From Harringtonia aguacate (lineage: Eukaryota; Ascomycota; Sordariomycetes; Ophiostomatales; Ophiostomataceae): a stretch of 64,000 nucleotides of DNA. The position numbers and the translations under genes are program-made. Shown here piece after piece: positions 43,280 through 54,700 of the stretch (positions are counted from its first letter, which is position 1; every line of letters begins with the position of its first letter). The stretch is taken from the NCBI GenBank assembly GCA_014183095.1, contig JACCPH010000027.1, positions 82,770-146,769 on the forward strand, written 5' to 3'. The notes under the pieces are model-generated. The model ran no database searches and was not told the DNA's origin. It saw nothing but the letters and a program-made list of their open reading frames with translations.

Positions 43280-44572
43280 GGTGTCTAGCCCAGGTCTAGA
43301 GGGTCGCTGCGGCTTCCCCCACAGTGCAAATAACGGTCAAGGCAGGGGTGGAATGCACGAGTACGGAGCACGAGCGAGTGTCGAGAGTCTGGAAGCAGAA
43401 CCCGCGTTGGCTGGAGATGGACGGTGGGACGCGGTCAACGAAATATCCAAGGCCAACAAAAAAAAAGCGCCGTACGATGGGAGGCGGAGATGGGCACGAG
43501 GCACGTCCGCGAGGAGGGAGAGAGGGGGGGTTGGAGGGCGGAGCGCAAGCAGAAGCCAGATAAGACGCGTTCGAGGAGGGAGAGATGGGAGCGGTGGGCG
43601 AGGATATGATGTCGGGAGGTGTGGTAGTTGTGGATACAGCGGTGGAGGTAAGGTGTGGTTGGTGGGAGGTGAGGAGGAGGGCGGGCTGGCACCTTCACTG
43701 TTTGGCGGCAAACAAGCTAAATGAGGTCGGTCGGCGGTTCGGAAGGTGTGGCCACGAAAGTGTGGAAGTAGACGACGCTGAACAGATGAAAACAAAGGGA
43801 AGACAAAAGGAAAACAAATGCAGGAGACGGAGACGGAGGATCGGAGGGGTGGGCGGCGGCAGGTGGATGCGAGCAAGCTGGGTTGAGTATTTCGGGGGGG
43901 GGGGGGGAGGAAGAAAAGAAACAGGACGTCAGCAACCGACGGAGAGGATTGGCAAGGGCAGAAAATTCGTGGGCTGAGAGTGCGTGGTGGGCGACTCTTT
44001 GGTGGCTAGGTGGTATGTGCGGGGTAGAAAAAAGAGTGGGCATACAGCTAGGACAGCTTGTCTGTAGGGGTTATGGACCGCTGGATGGACCTTAAATGCG
44101 GCTAGCATCCTATGTACTGATGCCGTATTTTCCCAGCGTGCTTGTGTGGCTGTAGCGTTCACGAATACATTGGAGAGACCTGCATTGCTTGAAGCTTTGA
44201 TGCCGGCGTTTCTGCGCAGTTTGATGGCCGGGCCAGCGCTCTTCTTCACGCTGTCTCTACATCCACAGGAACGACCGCTCCTGGCACTCGCCTTGCCGCG
44301 TTTGAAGCCTTATTCCTGGGGTTCTCTCCCAGTTCTCTGCTGCCGAGCTTTTCGATCAGTGATCTGTCAATCCACGCCGTGCGCCGCTTCACGTGCTTTC
44401 AATTCCTTGTTTCCGGCATCATATCGCTCGGCCATGATCGGTCCACAGCGGAACTCGGCGCAAGCACCAGCAAACTCCTCCGTCCGGTCCCATAGTACTG
44501 CGTGTTCTTGAGCACCCCGCGCAAGCGACTTCATATAACCTATTTCAAGCGAATATTTCAAGCGAATACAGC
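43280..44572. promoter_or_regulatory. Divergent intergenic region, CDC55 / unassigned gene
   Basis: 1.29 kb between divergent starts. The half next to CDC55 is strongly purine-rich on the plus strand (GGAGGGAGAG-type) with a G14 run at 43894-43907. A 13-bp tandem duplication sits immediately before the plus-strand start codon. No gene seen. Confidence 0.5.
44541..44566 (+). repeat. 13-bp direct duplication before a start codon
   Basis: TATTTCAAGCGAA occurs twice head-to-tail, ending 6 bp before the ATG at 44573, so it lies in the leader of that gene. Confidence 0.9.
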
Positions 44573-45628
44573 ATGGAGAACCGAAATCCTCCTAGCGGAC
44601 AAGATAAAGGGAAGGGAAAGGGAAAGAGCACAGAGAAGGAAGATGGTTCCGATCAGCCAGCCACGGCCGCAGCTACCTCATCCTCGGAGGGACCATCCGT
44701 ATTCGCACGCATCGCACAATCTGCTGCTGGTCTGAGCAGAGGCGCTGTAGCTGGCCAGCCCGCGGGAAGTGACCTGGCTTCACTTGTCTCAACCGACAAG
44801 GCCGGGCCGTCGAGGCCGCCGGGATCCGGCTACGTGTCACAGCGGGAGACCGGGGAGAGAGCTCTTCCCGCAGCGGTTGACACTTCTGGCTCTGGGGCAA
44901 CAAATTATTTTACGAGTGGCCACACCCAGAAACACATAGCCCAGCAGGAGGAGGAGTTTTCCAGATTCTTGGACAGCGCCAACGTAGACACGTCGATCCC
45001 CCCGGAGCTTCTCGAGGGCGGCTCAGGAGACGGTCTTCCCTCGGTGACAAGGGAAGGGTTTCCAATTGCGTCGGCTGCCGAAGGTATCGACCACCACCCG
45101 CCTTCCTCGGCAGTGGCAGAGCAAGAGAGACATGATGGAATGGATGTCATTAACATCTTGGCGGGGAGTGTTGAAGAGGAGCCGGACTATGGCGATATCG
45201 AGCTTGCTGAGGACGAGATTGCAGGTCTGAAACGAGCACTCTTTGGAGATGGGGCATCTCCAGATGCCAGCGTGCCGCCGGCTGGAGAATGGGACAACGT
45301 GCTCAACTTCATTCCCGACTTTGTCCGTCCAAACCCAGACGGCTACGAAGACAAGAACGCTGCGCAAGGCCCATTGCCAAAGTCCCACGAAACTCGATCT
45401 GCACTAGGTATGCCCAACTCGCCCGAAACCACTCGTCTATGGCTGGATCAGTGGCGCGATGTTCTCACGCGCTACACGAATGAGGTCTGGGGTGGCCTGT
45501 CTCCCCTGGTTACCCAAGCCCAGGAGGAGATTGACGAGCTCCAGTCATCTCCAGATGCACCTGAGCCGCCCAGTACAAAGGCCCTCAACCGGCTGCGCCA
45601 AATACTGGGACACCTTCGTGGCGGTTGA
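44573..45628 (+). CDS. Unassigned 351-residue fungal protein
   Basis: Single exon. Low-complexity Lys/Gly/Ser-rich N-terminus (KDKGKGKGKS-like), then SVFARIAQSAAGLSRG with a DLASLVSTDKAGPSRPP motif. A further helical-looking segment (HIAQQEEEFSRFLDSANVDT), an acidic centre (EEEPDYGDIELAEDEIAGLK) and a C-terminal folded part with GEWDNVLNFIPDFV, TTRLWLDQWRDVLTRYTNEV and WGGLSPLVTQAQEEIDELQS follow. I do not recognise the family; the pattern of short conserved helices separated by disorder would fit a peroxin-like or trafficking adaptor (Phe/Trp-containing EEEFSRF), but this is speculative. It is divergent from CDC55. The start ATG is directly after a tandem duplication. Confidence 0.72.
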   Translation: MENRNPPSGQDKGKGKGKSTEKEDGSDQPATAAATSSSEGPSVFARIAQSAAGLSRGAVAGQPAGSDLASLVSTDKAGPSRPPGSGYVSQRETGERALPAAVDTSGSGATNYFTSGHTQKHIAQQEEEFSRFLDSANVDTSIPPELLEGGSGDGLPSVTREGFPIASAAEGIDHHPPSSAVAEQERHDGMDVINILAGSVEEEPDYGDIELAEDEIAGLKRALFGDGASPDASVPPAGEWDNVLNFIPDFVRPNPDGYEDKNAAQGPLPKSHETRSALGMPNSPETTRLWLDQWRDVLTRYTNEVWGGLSPLVTQAQEEIDELQSSPDAPEPPSTKALNRLRQILGHLRGG

Positions 45629-46674
45629 ATCCGCTGTCTCCCAGCAGCATCTTGGGGAATGGATGGACACGTGACCCGTGCGCGACCCGAGAGAACCCCA
45701 CCATGACCCTAGCAAGCAATGACATCACTCGGGCGGGCGGTTTAGGCTTACGCCCAGAGAACAAAGCCCGTCGCCTTCACACAAAGGACGCATCCGGCGC
45801 AAGCACATATTTAGGCATATCCTGATTAGCAACTGCGCCGCGCTGGAGGGATGACTGGGCTTGGCAGCCGTGCTGACCTACAGAGATAATATTAGAAACA
45901 AACATTGGATTGGGTAACAATGCATGCATTTGAATCAAGTAGCTGTCGACGTGCCAATTCGCAGGCGGACCAGGGGAGAAGCCCAGCCGTGCCGACCGCC
46001 TGCGGTTTCCCCCCTCCCCTCCCCCTCCCCCAAATTTAGCTCCACCTCTTTGGGCAAACTCGGCGCTCCTTCGACGACATGTGCCCACCTGCTCTGCCGC
46101 CTGGACGTGGCGCGCGGAAGACACTGGGATTGCCTGGAATTGCATGCAGTGTGACACGGCAGAGGGCAGATCAGGTTCCAGAGCCTTACAAATCCCCATT
46201 GCCGCAGGCCACAGAACTGCCACGTCAAGCCACGGCATCACTTCATCGCCTTGTCTGCGGGATTCGCCTCGCGGGGGGTTGATCTCGCCTGACATGTGCA
46301 TGAGGACCCGACGAAAAGTGCACCCCCCCCCTCATACGACGAGACCCGATACGGCGCGAGCGACTTGGGTCGAGGAATGCTTATATACAGGACCCCCGGA
46401 ATGCGAGCCTGCCATCCACTCGCTGTCGCGCTGCCCTTTTGTTCCACCCGGTTCCGTCCAACAGCGCGCTATCCATCCGCTGGACCACCGCAGCCTTGTC
46501 ATACAGGGTGTGTGCTGATTAAGAGCTCGCCCAACCCGCATTGATCGTCCCGATCGAGTATTGATTGCTTGGTGCTCTATACGAGGGCCGACCAAAAAAG
46601 GGCGCCCGACGGTCGCTTTTTTTTTTTTTCTTTTTTCTTCTTCTCTCTCTCAACATCCGCAGCCCCTCCCGGAC
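45629..46674. other. Intergenic, between two unassigned plus-strand genes
   Basis: 1.05 kb. Contains CCCCTCCCC-type pyrimidine tracts (46011-46031), a C8 run near 46323, and a T-rich tract 46618-46650 just before the next start, typical of a promoter. No gene seen. Confidence 0.5.
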
Positions 46675-47781
46675 ATGTTCATTCTCGACATGCACCGATC
46701 GCAATTTCACCACCGCGGCACTGCCGCTCCCGGCGACCCATTCTACGAGAGCCAGAGCGAAGCCGAGACTGAAGCCACGACTGCCACCACCCCCTTCACC
46801 TTGTCCGATTTGACCACGCCTCGGACCACCATTTCATCGATGGCAGAGCTGCAGCCCGATGCCCAGCGCCCACCGCTGTTTCCGCCATTTGACGAGGAGG
46901 AGCCAGACCGGCTGCCGCCCCACCACCCGTCACCGCCTGCGCAGTCGTCGCCGTCCGCAGCCACAGCCGCAGCCACAGCCACAGCCACAGCCAGGCCCGG
47001 CCAGCGCCCGCTCCCGCCGCTGCCCTACATCGGCCCGCGCCCGCTGCTGCTGGGCGCGCTGGTGGACGCCATCGACCTCGGCGAGCTGCCCCGACGGTGG
47101 CAGCCGCTGTCCCGCGGCGGGGTCGAGACCCATCACCACGAGCGCCAGGCGGCCGCGGCGCACCAGCGCGGCATCAAGGCGGCCCTGCGGGCAGAGCGGC
47201 ACGGCTGGTGGCGGAGCGGCCGGTACGTGGACGGGGCGGCGCTGCAGGTCATGCAGGAGAGTGCCGAGGGTTTCTACGAGGTGCAGCAAAACTTCTTTTC
47301 GAAGCTGGCGCAGGCCGAGAACGAGCAGCTGGAGCACACCGAGACGGGTTTCTGGGGCCGCGGGCCGCACGCCGAGCGCAAGCAGGCTGAGGCTGAGGCG
47401 CGCGTCGCCGGCAAGCGCAAGGACACCGTCGAGGCACTGGAGCCGCTGCTGGCGTACGGACCGCCACGGCCGGCGCGGCCTGCACGATCCACGGCGGCGC
47501 GCAAGAAGCCTGCAGCCCATCCCGCTGTCCCGGCCAGAGGCGCTGATCACAAAGATAAAGCCATGAGCCCGACCGGAAACCGCATGCCACCGACACCACC
47601 CATGTCGCCGCGCCGCGGCGACCACAAGAACGACGGAGACGACGAGGATGTCGAACAGGGCAAGAGCCCCGACAGGACCCCAGACACTTGGCGGCTATCG
47701 GCCAAGCGGGTGTCGCTGCTGTTTGGATTTGGCTCCTCCACTCCGCGGACGTCGTCTTCGTCCGACCAAGCGGTCAAGTGA
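46675..47781 (+). CDS. Unassigned 368-residue protein
   Basis: Single exon. The N-terminus MFILDMHRSQFHHRGTAAPG leads to a Ser/Thr/Pro/Glu-rich low-complexity region with an (AT)n-type alanine/threonine repeat (about residues 100-112). A compact conserved-looking core follows: RPLLLGALVDAIDLGELPRR, ALRAERHGWWRSGRYVDGAA, MQESAEGFYEVQQNFFSKLA and NEQLEHTETGFWGRGPHAER. The C-terminus is basic then Ser-rich (WRLSAKRVSLLFGFGSSTPR). The frame is open further upstream to 46561, but the added residues follow a poly-T tract and look like leader. No family identified. The core has aromatic and charged residues spaced as in a helical bundle. Confidence 0.7.
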   Translation: MFILDMHRSQFHHRGTAAPGDPFYESQSEAETEATTATTPFTLSDLTTPRTTISSMAELQPDAQRPPLFPPFDEEEPDRLPPHHPSPPAQSSPSAATAAATATATARPGQRPLPPLPYIGPRPLLLGALVDAIDLGELPRRWQPLSRGGVETHHHERQAAAAHQRGIKAALRAERHGWWRSGRYVDGAALQVMQESAEGFYEVQQNFFSKLAQAENEQLEHTETGFWGRGPHAERKQAEAEARVAGKRKDTVEALEPLLAYGPPRPARPARSTAARKKPAAHPAVPARGADHKDKAMSPTGNRMPPTPPMSPRRGDHKNDGDDEDVEQGKSPDRTPDTWRLSAKRVSLLFGFGSSTPRTSSSSDQAVK

Positions 47782-48193
47782 TAGAAACAGAAAGGGAGCA
47801 CTGATTTTGGACGCACACTTGCCTTTGGAAACACCTTTTGGACACACGAAATATGCCAACGAGAAATGCAGCAACAGCTATTGATCTTTGCATTTTGCAA
47901 ACTGTGAATTAAAAACAAGTAAAAGAAACAGAGGCAGACGACTGAACACATCCTGTTTCTTCCGTCTGTTGCGCCGTGACACTTTGCTGTCTCATCAAAA
48001 ACCGGCAAAGAGGAGAAGGAGAAGCCGCACTTGCTTGGTCGACGTCATCGATATGGAAAATCCACCTCCAATGACAAGAAGCAAAGTTGGTGGTTGTTTT
48101 CTTCAAGGACAAAAAGGTAACAAGGGGCTGAGTGGGACTAAAGAAAAAGCAACAGTTTGCCACGGCTGCATCAAAAGACAACGGACGGTTGGT
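47782..48193. other. Convergent intergenic region
   Basis: 412 bp between the stop of the unassigned gene and the beta-tubulin stop. A-rich and pyrimidine-rich patches, presumably two 3' UTRs; no gene seen. Confidence 0.5.
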
Positions 48194-50329
48194 TTACTCG
48201 TGCTCCTCGAGCTCACCCTCCTCGACGTACTCCTCCTCCTCCTCGTCGACACCAGCATCCTGGTACTGCTGGTACTCCGACACGAGATCGTTCATGTTCG
48301 ACTCGGCCTCTGTGAACTCCATCTCATCCATACCCTCACCAGTGTACCAGTGAAGGAAGGCCTTGCGACGGAACATGGCCGTGAACTGCTCGCCCACACG
48401 CTTGAACAGCTCCTGGATAGCCGTCGAGTTGCCCACAAATGTCGACGACATCTTCAGGCCGCGCGGCGGAATCGAGCACAGAGCAGTCTGCACGTTGTTG
48501 GGGATCCACTCGACAAAGTACGACGAGTTCTTGTTCTGCACATTGCGCATCTGGTCCTCGACCTCCTTCATGGACACCTTGCCACGGCTGCATGTCGTTA
48601 GCAGAGCGCTTCGCTTCCATAAAAAAAAATCCAAACGCGACTTACAAGATAGCAGAGCAGGTCAGGTAACGGCCGTTGCGGAAGTCCGAGGCAGCCATGA
48701 TGTTCTTGGGGTCGAACATCTGCTGCGTCAACTCCGGAACAGTGACGGCACGGAACGAGTAGGCACCGCGGCTGGTCAGAGGCGCAAAGCCGACCATGAA
48801 GAAGTGCAGACGAGGGAAGGGAACCATGTTCACGGCCAGCTTGCGCAGGTCCGAGTTCAGCTGGCCGGGGAAACGCAGGCAGGTCGTGACGCCCGACATG
48901 ACGGCCGAGACCAGGTGGTTCAGGTCGCCGTACGAGGGGTTGGGCAGCTTCAGCGTGCGCATGCAGATGTCGTACAGAGCCTCGTTGTCAATGCAGAACG
49001 TCTCGTCCGAGTTCTCAACCAGCTGGTGCACCGACAGAGTGGCGTTGTACGGCTCCACGACAGTGTCCGAGACCTTGGGCGACGGAACAACAGAGAACGT
49101 GGCCATCATACGGTCGGGGAACTCCTCGCGGATCTTAGAGATCAGAAGCGTACCCATGCCGGCACCGGTGCCACCACCCAGCGAGTGGGTAATCTGGAAG
49201 CCCTGCAGGCAGTCGCAGCCCTCGGCCTCACGGCGCACAACATCGAGCACCTGGTCGACCAGCTCGGCACCCTCAGTGTAGTGACCCTTGGCCCAGTTGT
49301 TGCCAGCACCCGACTGGCCGAAGACAAAGTTGTCGGGGCGGAAAAGCTGGCCGAAAGGACCGGCGCGGACGGCGTCCATGGTACCGGGCTCGAGATCGAC
49401 CAGGACAGCACGCGGGACGTACTTGTTGCCAGAAGCCTAATTTGCCCACAACGTTAGGACGGGCCGGCCATTATTGTCTCACCAAACCAGCATTTGGAAT
49501 GGAACGAACCTCGTTGAAGTAGACGCTCATGCGCTCCAGCTGGAGCTCCGACGTGCCGTTGTACCTGATTTACGTTAGGAGAGGAAATCGCATCCCAGCG
49601 ACAGAATCACATACACGCCATTGCTGTCCAGGCCGTGCTCGCCTGAGATCTGCTGCCTGCAAAGGAGGTTAGCTTCTTCTTGTGGATGTTGCCTAAAGGA
49701 GGCAAATGGAAAAAGAGCCCCGACGCGGTGATAACACGTGGGACTCAATTTGGGAGACGCCAAACGTACCAGAAAGCAGCACCAATCTGGTTGCCCTGTT
49801 ATGAAGCATCAAGTATTAGTATCTAGTTGTCGCGTAACCCATCGCTGGCACAGGTTGCTAGGATCCCAACAGTATCGGGAGAATGTCGTTTTACGTACGC
49901 ACTGGCCGGTCTGGAGGTGAACCTGTTGGAGAAGACGGTTAGCAAGTCTGTCACAGCAATGATGAAGATACAACGAGTCCCAGATCAGTAGTTATGTGGA
50001 AAGGCAAGAAATCCCGTTCTGCATCACAGATCCTCTGGCTATGCTGTGTGGTGGTGATATGAAAGGAATATACGGGTAAAAGCCAAACATGGGCTGACAG
50101 AAGGCAACAAGAGGGATGTGATCAGGAGCTGGAAGATGGCCCATGAGGGAAATGACTGCCCGAGCCGCACCCACAGGTCTCTGCAACATCTACGCAGATG
50201 CCCGAGAGTCGAGGGAGGCGATGTGAGGAGTGGTGGTAGTGCCCGACCAAACAGACGGTGAGGATATTTTAGACCAGGGGGGAGGAGTGAGCACAGGATA
50301 CAACTCAATCAACTTACAATTTCACGCAT
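48194..50329 (-). CDS. TUB2: Beta-tubulin
   Basis: Exons in transcript order are 50318..50329, 49899..49922, 49770..49795, 49615..49656, 49510..49564, 48646..49436 and 48194..48587, giving 447 residues. This is the usual beta-tubulin length. It begins with the autoregulatory MREI motif; the GTP-binding loop GGGTGAGMG is at 140-148, and the C-terminal tail is acidic (DAGVDEEEEEYVEEGELEEH). Introns fall after codon 4 (395 nt), after codon 12, in codon 21, in codon 35, after codon 53 and in codon 317. Residues His6, Tyr50, Phe167, Glu198 and Phe200 all match the benzimidazole-sensitive state. Forms microtubules as a dimer with alpha-tubulin. The tail lacks the common EAPLEGEE ending but keeps acidic character. 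Confidence 0.98.
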
Positions 50330-51717
50330 GTTGGCGGTTTGTTTGTGACTTGAGATAGATAGAGGTGGTGTGGTGGTCGTCTGAGAAGAAGCAAGGTCGT
50401 CGAGAGGTTGAGTGGTGTAGGAAATAAAAGAGAGGAAAGAAGCAAAAAAATAGGAGAAAAGAGAGGCTCTCCAGAAATTACCTGGGTCCGTGTGCTTGGT
50501 GGGTTGTCGGTGGTCGTGGCCTGTGGTGGTTTGTGTGTCGTCCCTGTGGAGGAAGTGCTAGGGGAGCATCCTTGCAGAATAGGGGGCCATTTGTTGATTT
50601 TTCAGAGGTGGAGCCTAACACCCCTCTTTTGCTCCCCATACAAAACGCTCACCGCTAGGGACCGGCTGCCTGAGGCAGCTATCCGTTAAACACCCGTTGA
50701 ACGGCTAGCGTGTTTTCCGCTTTTGTTTACGTTCCGTCGCGTCTCTGGTCCCATTGTGGTCTGTGCGCGACTGTATCTTATTTAGGACTAGTGCGGGGCA
50801 ACCGTGTTTTCAGAGCTCCAAAGCTTGTCAGATATTTGTATTACGAGTAACAGTCAGGTTCTCCATAGAACATCGGACGATACTATTGATCATCTTTCAC
50901 AAAACTCTTGCTGTGAACTCATCTTTGCGTCCAGAGTTTTACATTGACAGTATCGTACCCAAGTCATCAAGCACAATTAGAACAAAGGGATAGACAAAAC
51001 ATAATGTCATTAAACTCTATACATGCATTCATGGGGATAGAGCGAGGAGGGCCGACGCCCCATCATCCTCGATGTACGTCCGTAACTGGTTGTTTTTTCT
51101 AACCATTTCATCAATCAGAAAAAGAAGAAAGACTCGCTGACGTGAGGGCGGATCTGAGCACTTGGCTTGGAGCCTTCGCCTCCACATTGCCGCTGTCCAC
51201 TTGGTGATTTTGTTGCTGGTCTTTTATATCTGTGTTCCAGGTCCTTCCCAATTTTTGTTCCCTCATGACTGTGCTCCCAAAGCAAACCAAGACAAACCAA
51301 AGCGCACCAGGCAAAAAAAAAGAGTAAAGCAAAGCAGAGTAAAGCAGAGTAAAACAAAACGTCACGAAACAAAAGGAAAGCAAAGTGAACCGATGCAAAA
51401 ATATTCCAAGAAAGGTTACACTGCTGAACCACCTGGGGGATACCCGCCCTTCTATGCAAATCCGGAAGAAAAAAGAAACAAAGAAAACGGAAGGAAGACA
51501 TAAATAAGCATGGGAAACAAAGCAAAACACAAAAGAAAAGTGGGCGAACACATGTAGAACCGAGAGCAATATTCTCTGTTCTAATATTCGTACAAGGTTT
51601 ATCGTATTAACCATCCGATCATGGAAAATTCAGGTTCTCGTTTTCATTGGTTGTTCACATCAGATCGTACTTGTGCTGATGTATCCATCAGACAAGGCCG
51701 GCCACTATGTCGTGAGG
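50330..51717. other. Intergenic, beta-tubulin promoter and downstream gene 3' flank
   Basis: 1.39 kb between two minus-strand genes. Next to the tubulin start the coding strand is CT-rich, as in strong fungal promoters. From about 51270 to 51540 there is an A-rich stretch with AAAGCAAAGCAGAGTAAAGC near-repeats (51325-51360), probably 3' UTR of the upstream gene. No gene seen. Confidence 0.5.
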
Positions 51718-54700
51718 TTAATTCACCCTCATCATCTGAAGCCGCTGGCTGATGCCGTTCGTATTGGGCGATTCAACCGATGGCGACTGTCGTGATAGGA
51801 CAGAATTGGTACTCTGACTTTTGGGGAGCCGCCTCGGGGGGCTTGACGGGTCCGTAAACACGCGTGTGAATGCGGGACTACCGTCTTCACGAAGGTGATG
51901 ACGATCATGCCGTGGCGTACAGGCTGGACTTTGTGTGATGAGCTCAGCGCGGCGGACAAGGTCCGACAGAGTGTGGAAGAGGCTGTTAGCTCGCTTCACC
52001 AGCTCTTGCAGGGTGTTTGTATTGAAGAACAGCTCGGCGGACGTGTGCTTGACGGGTGACTTCTTTATAGGAGCAGAGGATGACCGCTGCTGCTGCATGG
52101 CCTTCATGATGGATTCAATCATGGCACTGTCGGGAGTCTCCACTGTTGGCGTAGGCCGGTCGGGTGTTTGGGGTCGCTGCTGCTTTAGCTGCTCCTTCAG
52201 CTGCTGCTGCTGCCGCTGCTTCTGCTGCTGCTGCTCCTGCTCCTGCTGATCGGTCGCCTCATGCATCTTCTCATCCGACAACGGCCAGCCACCTCCGAAT
52301 ATATCGTCATCTGGAGAAAATACCGACCGCCGTCGGACAGTTTGTCGTTCACGCACAACTGTTGTCTTGCCGATTTCAAAGTTTGGCGGAGTCGCGGGTG
52401 CTTTTGGAATATCGGGCATGCCAAGGCTGTCTTCTCCAAAGCTGTTCAGAGTGCCAGCATCAAACCCCTCGTCGACAAAGCGGTCTTCCACATCTGAGGA
52501 ATCAAACTCCGTTGATGTGCGGTGACTGACAGCATCCGCGGGCCGTGATGGGCGATCTGCGGCCACTTCAAAATCATCGTCGGGCGATGCCAACGCAATG
52601 ATGTTCTCGGCTTCCCGCCACAGGCCGGGAGACTCATTCACGATTTCCAGGTCTCGGGCATGACGACACAGACGTTTCAACCCGTCCACCAAAAGCGACA
52701 GCTCTCGGATCTGGCCAGAATGTGCCCTGACAGTCGGCTGGGTAGCTTGAATAGAGGCAGGGACCACCATAGCGAAAGATGCACCAGAACCCTTATGCGT
52801 ACCATCTCCGCCACCAAAGTCACCGAAGCCGTCGTCGCTGTTGTCGCCGCTATCGCTCGTCTCAAAATCAAAATCGTCATCCCAGTCCTCGCTTGCGTTC
52901 TTAGGCCCGGTGGCCCAGGTGCCAAACTTGGAGGTGTTAGACTTGGCACCGTCGGTAGGATCAGCAATGGCTGGTACGCTCTGGCTTCGAACATGGGCTA
53001 CCGTTGGTCCTTTGCGGTTCATAGGGCGGCCGTTTCTTAAATCCATCTCTTGCTTCCCGTGAACTGTTTTCGGCCGAGGAGAATGTCCATCGGGGTCGAT
53101 CTTTTCGAGATTCACGGTGGACTCACTCCAATCAAACAAATTGCTTCGTGGACGCTCTCGCTCGCCTACCATCCCGTCATCGACCTGAAGCGTCTCAGGG
53201 CTTCCGTTGCCACTGATGACGGAAAGAGCAGACCGGTGGTCGGCATAGGGGCTGTCGTTGTCGTCGCCATTGTACTGAAAGCCGCTCAATCCACGAAGCG
53301 AATTGTTCAGCGACCTGGACGGCGGAGACAAGTTGTTGGCAACGCCGTTCTCATCCACACGAGCCCAATCATCATCGTCGTCTTCGTCATCCATAGACAT
53401 CCTACCAAAGCCCATCTGCCGCCGAGCATGTGGAAATCCCGGAGTTGCGTCCTCCTCATCTGTGGATGGCAGAGCAAGACTATCAGCGGGTCCATTATGA
53501 GCAGCTCCGTCATTGTGCCGGTGTGAAGACAGCGTGGGCGATGGAGAGCAGATATTGACACGCCGGATTGGGGTGGAAATTCCTTCGTCTTCCTCTTCCA
53601 TGATCCTCGTATCGCTGTCCCAGGTCTGGCCTAGAATCTCCTGGATAGACAGGCGCTTCGTCTTACCATTGCTGGCTGTGCTGGGCGGCGATTCGTCAAA
53701 CATGGACTCAATTGGAGTGTCCGTCGTCCGGACACGCGCTGATGCGGCTGTCCGAACGGAGTCGAACATGGTGTCGCTCTTAAAATCAGTATCATCGTCG
53801 TCACCGGACGACATGAAGCCTCGCATCTCCAGTTCGGAGCCAGAAAAGGTCGACGGACGTTCGTTAGAAACATCTCTGCTGCGCGGAACAAGCGGGAATG
53901 CTCTGGGCATGTTGACAAAAGATGCACTGCCGGATGCTAAGCCCTGCTTCTGCGCAGCAGCGATGACTGCTGGCGAGCTCGCGCTGGCCCCCAGACGGGA
54001 GACGTCCACGTTGAAGCTCGACAGACGAGATAGCGGTGGCAAGGGCGACGATGAATTTCGCTGCCGCCTGCGGACCGCACGGGCATCAGAATAGGATGGC
54101 GAGAGTGGACTGCTCGCCCGCACCGCCACATCTTGAGAATCATTCATTGACTGGACAGGGTGGTCGAATATTCCTTCCAGAGACTTTCGCAAGTGCATGT
54201 CAGCAGGTGTCGTGACACTGCGAGGTTGCAGCTGGACTTGTCGTTGCGAGGATGACAACGGGGCAGAAACGTGACGCCTCCCGTTAGCCATGATATTAGG
54301 GCGGTTGCGGGTGCTTCCGGATGTATTGGTGCTGGTGGAGTAGTCAGATCCCCGTTTTGGTCGCCGCAGACTGCCGGTTCGTGAAATCCAGCTGGTTGGA
54401 GAGGCGAAGTGCATGGATATCGAGCGTCTAACAAGCTTCGAAGGTGTGTCTTGAGGTGATGAATTTTCTTTGGGGGACCCTCCGGCTTCACGCCCCCCCA
54501 CCGTGGGGCCAGTTTCTCTGCCAGTAACGGGGGAGCTGGACGTGTATGGGGAAGCTGACGGCCCTTCTCGCAGCGCAGCAGCATCAGCCAGATACACCCT
54601 TGGAGAAGAATTGCCTTGCTGAACCTGTACTGTCCGACTGGGGAAAGAAAAAGGATGGTGGCCTGGATGGATCGGGCTGCCCTCGTGGGAAAAGGGCGAG

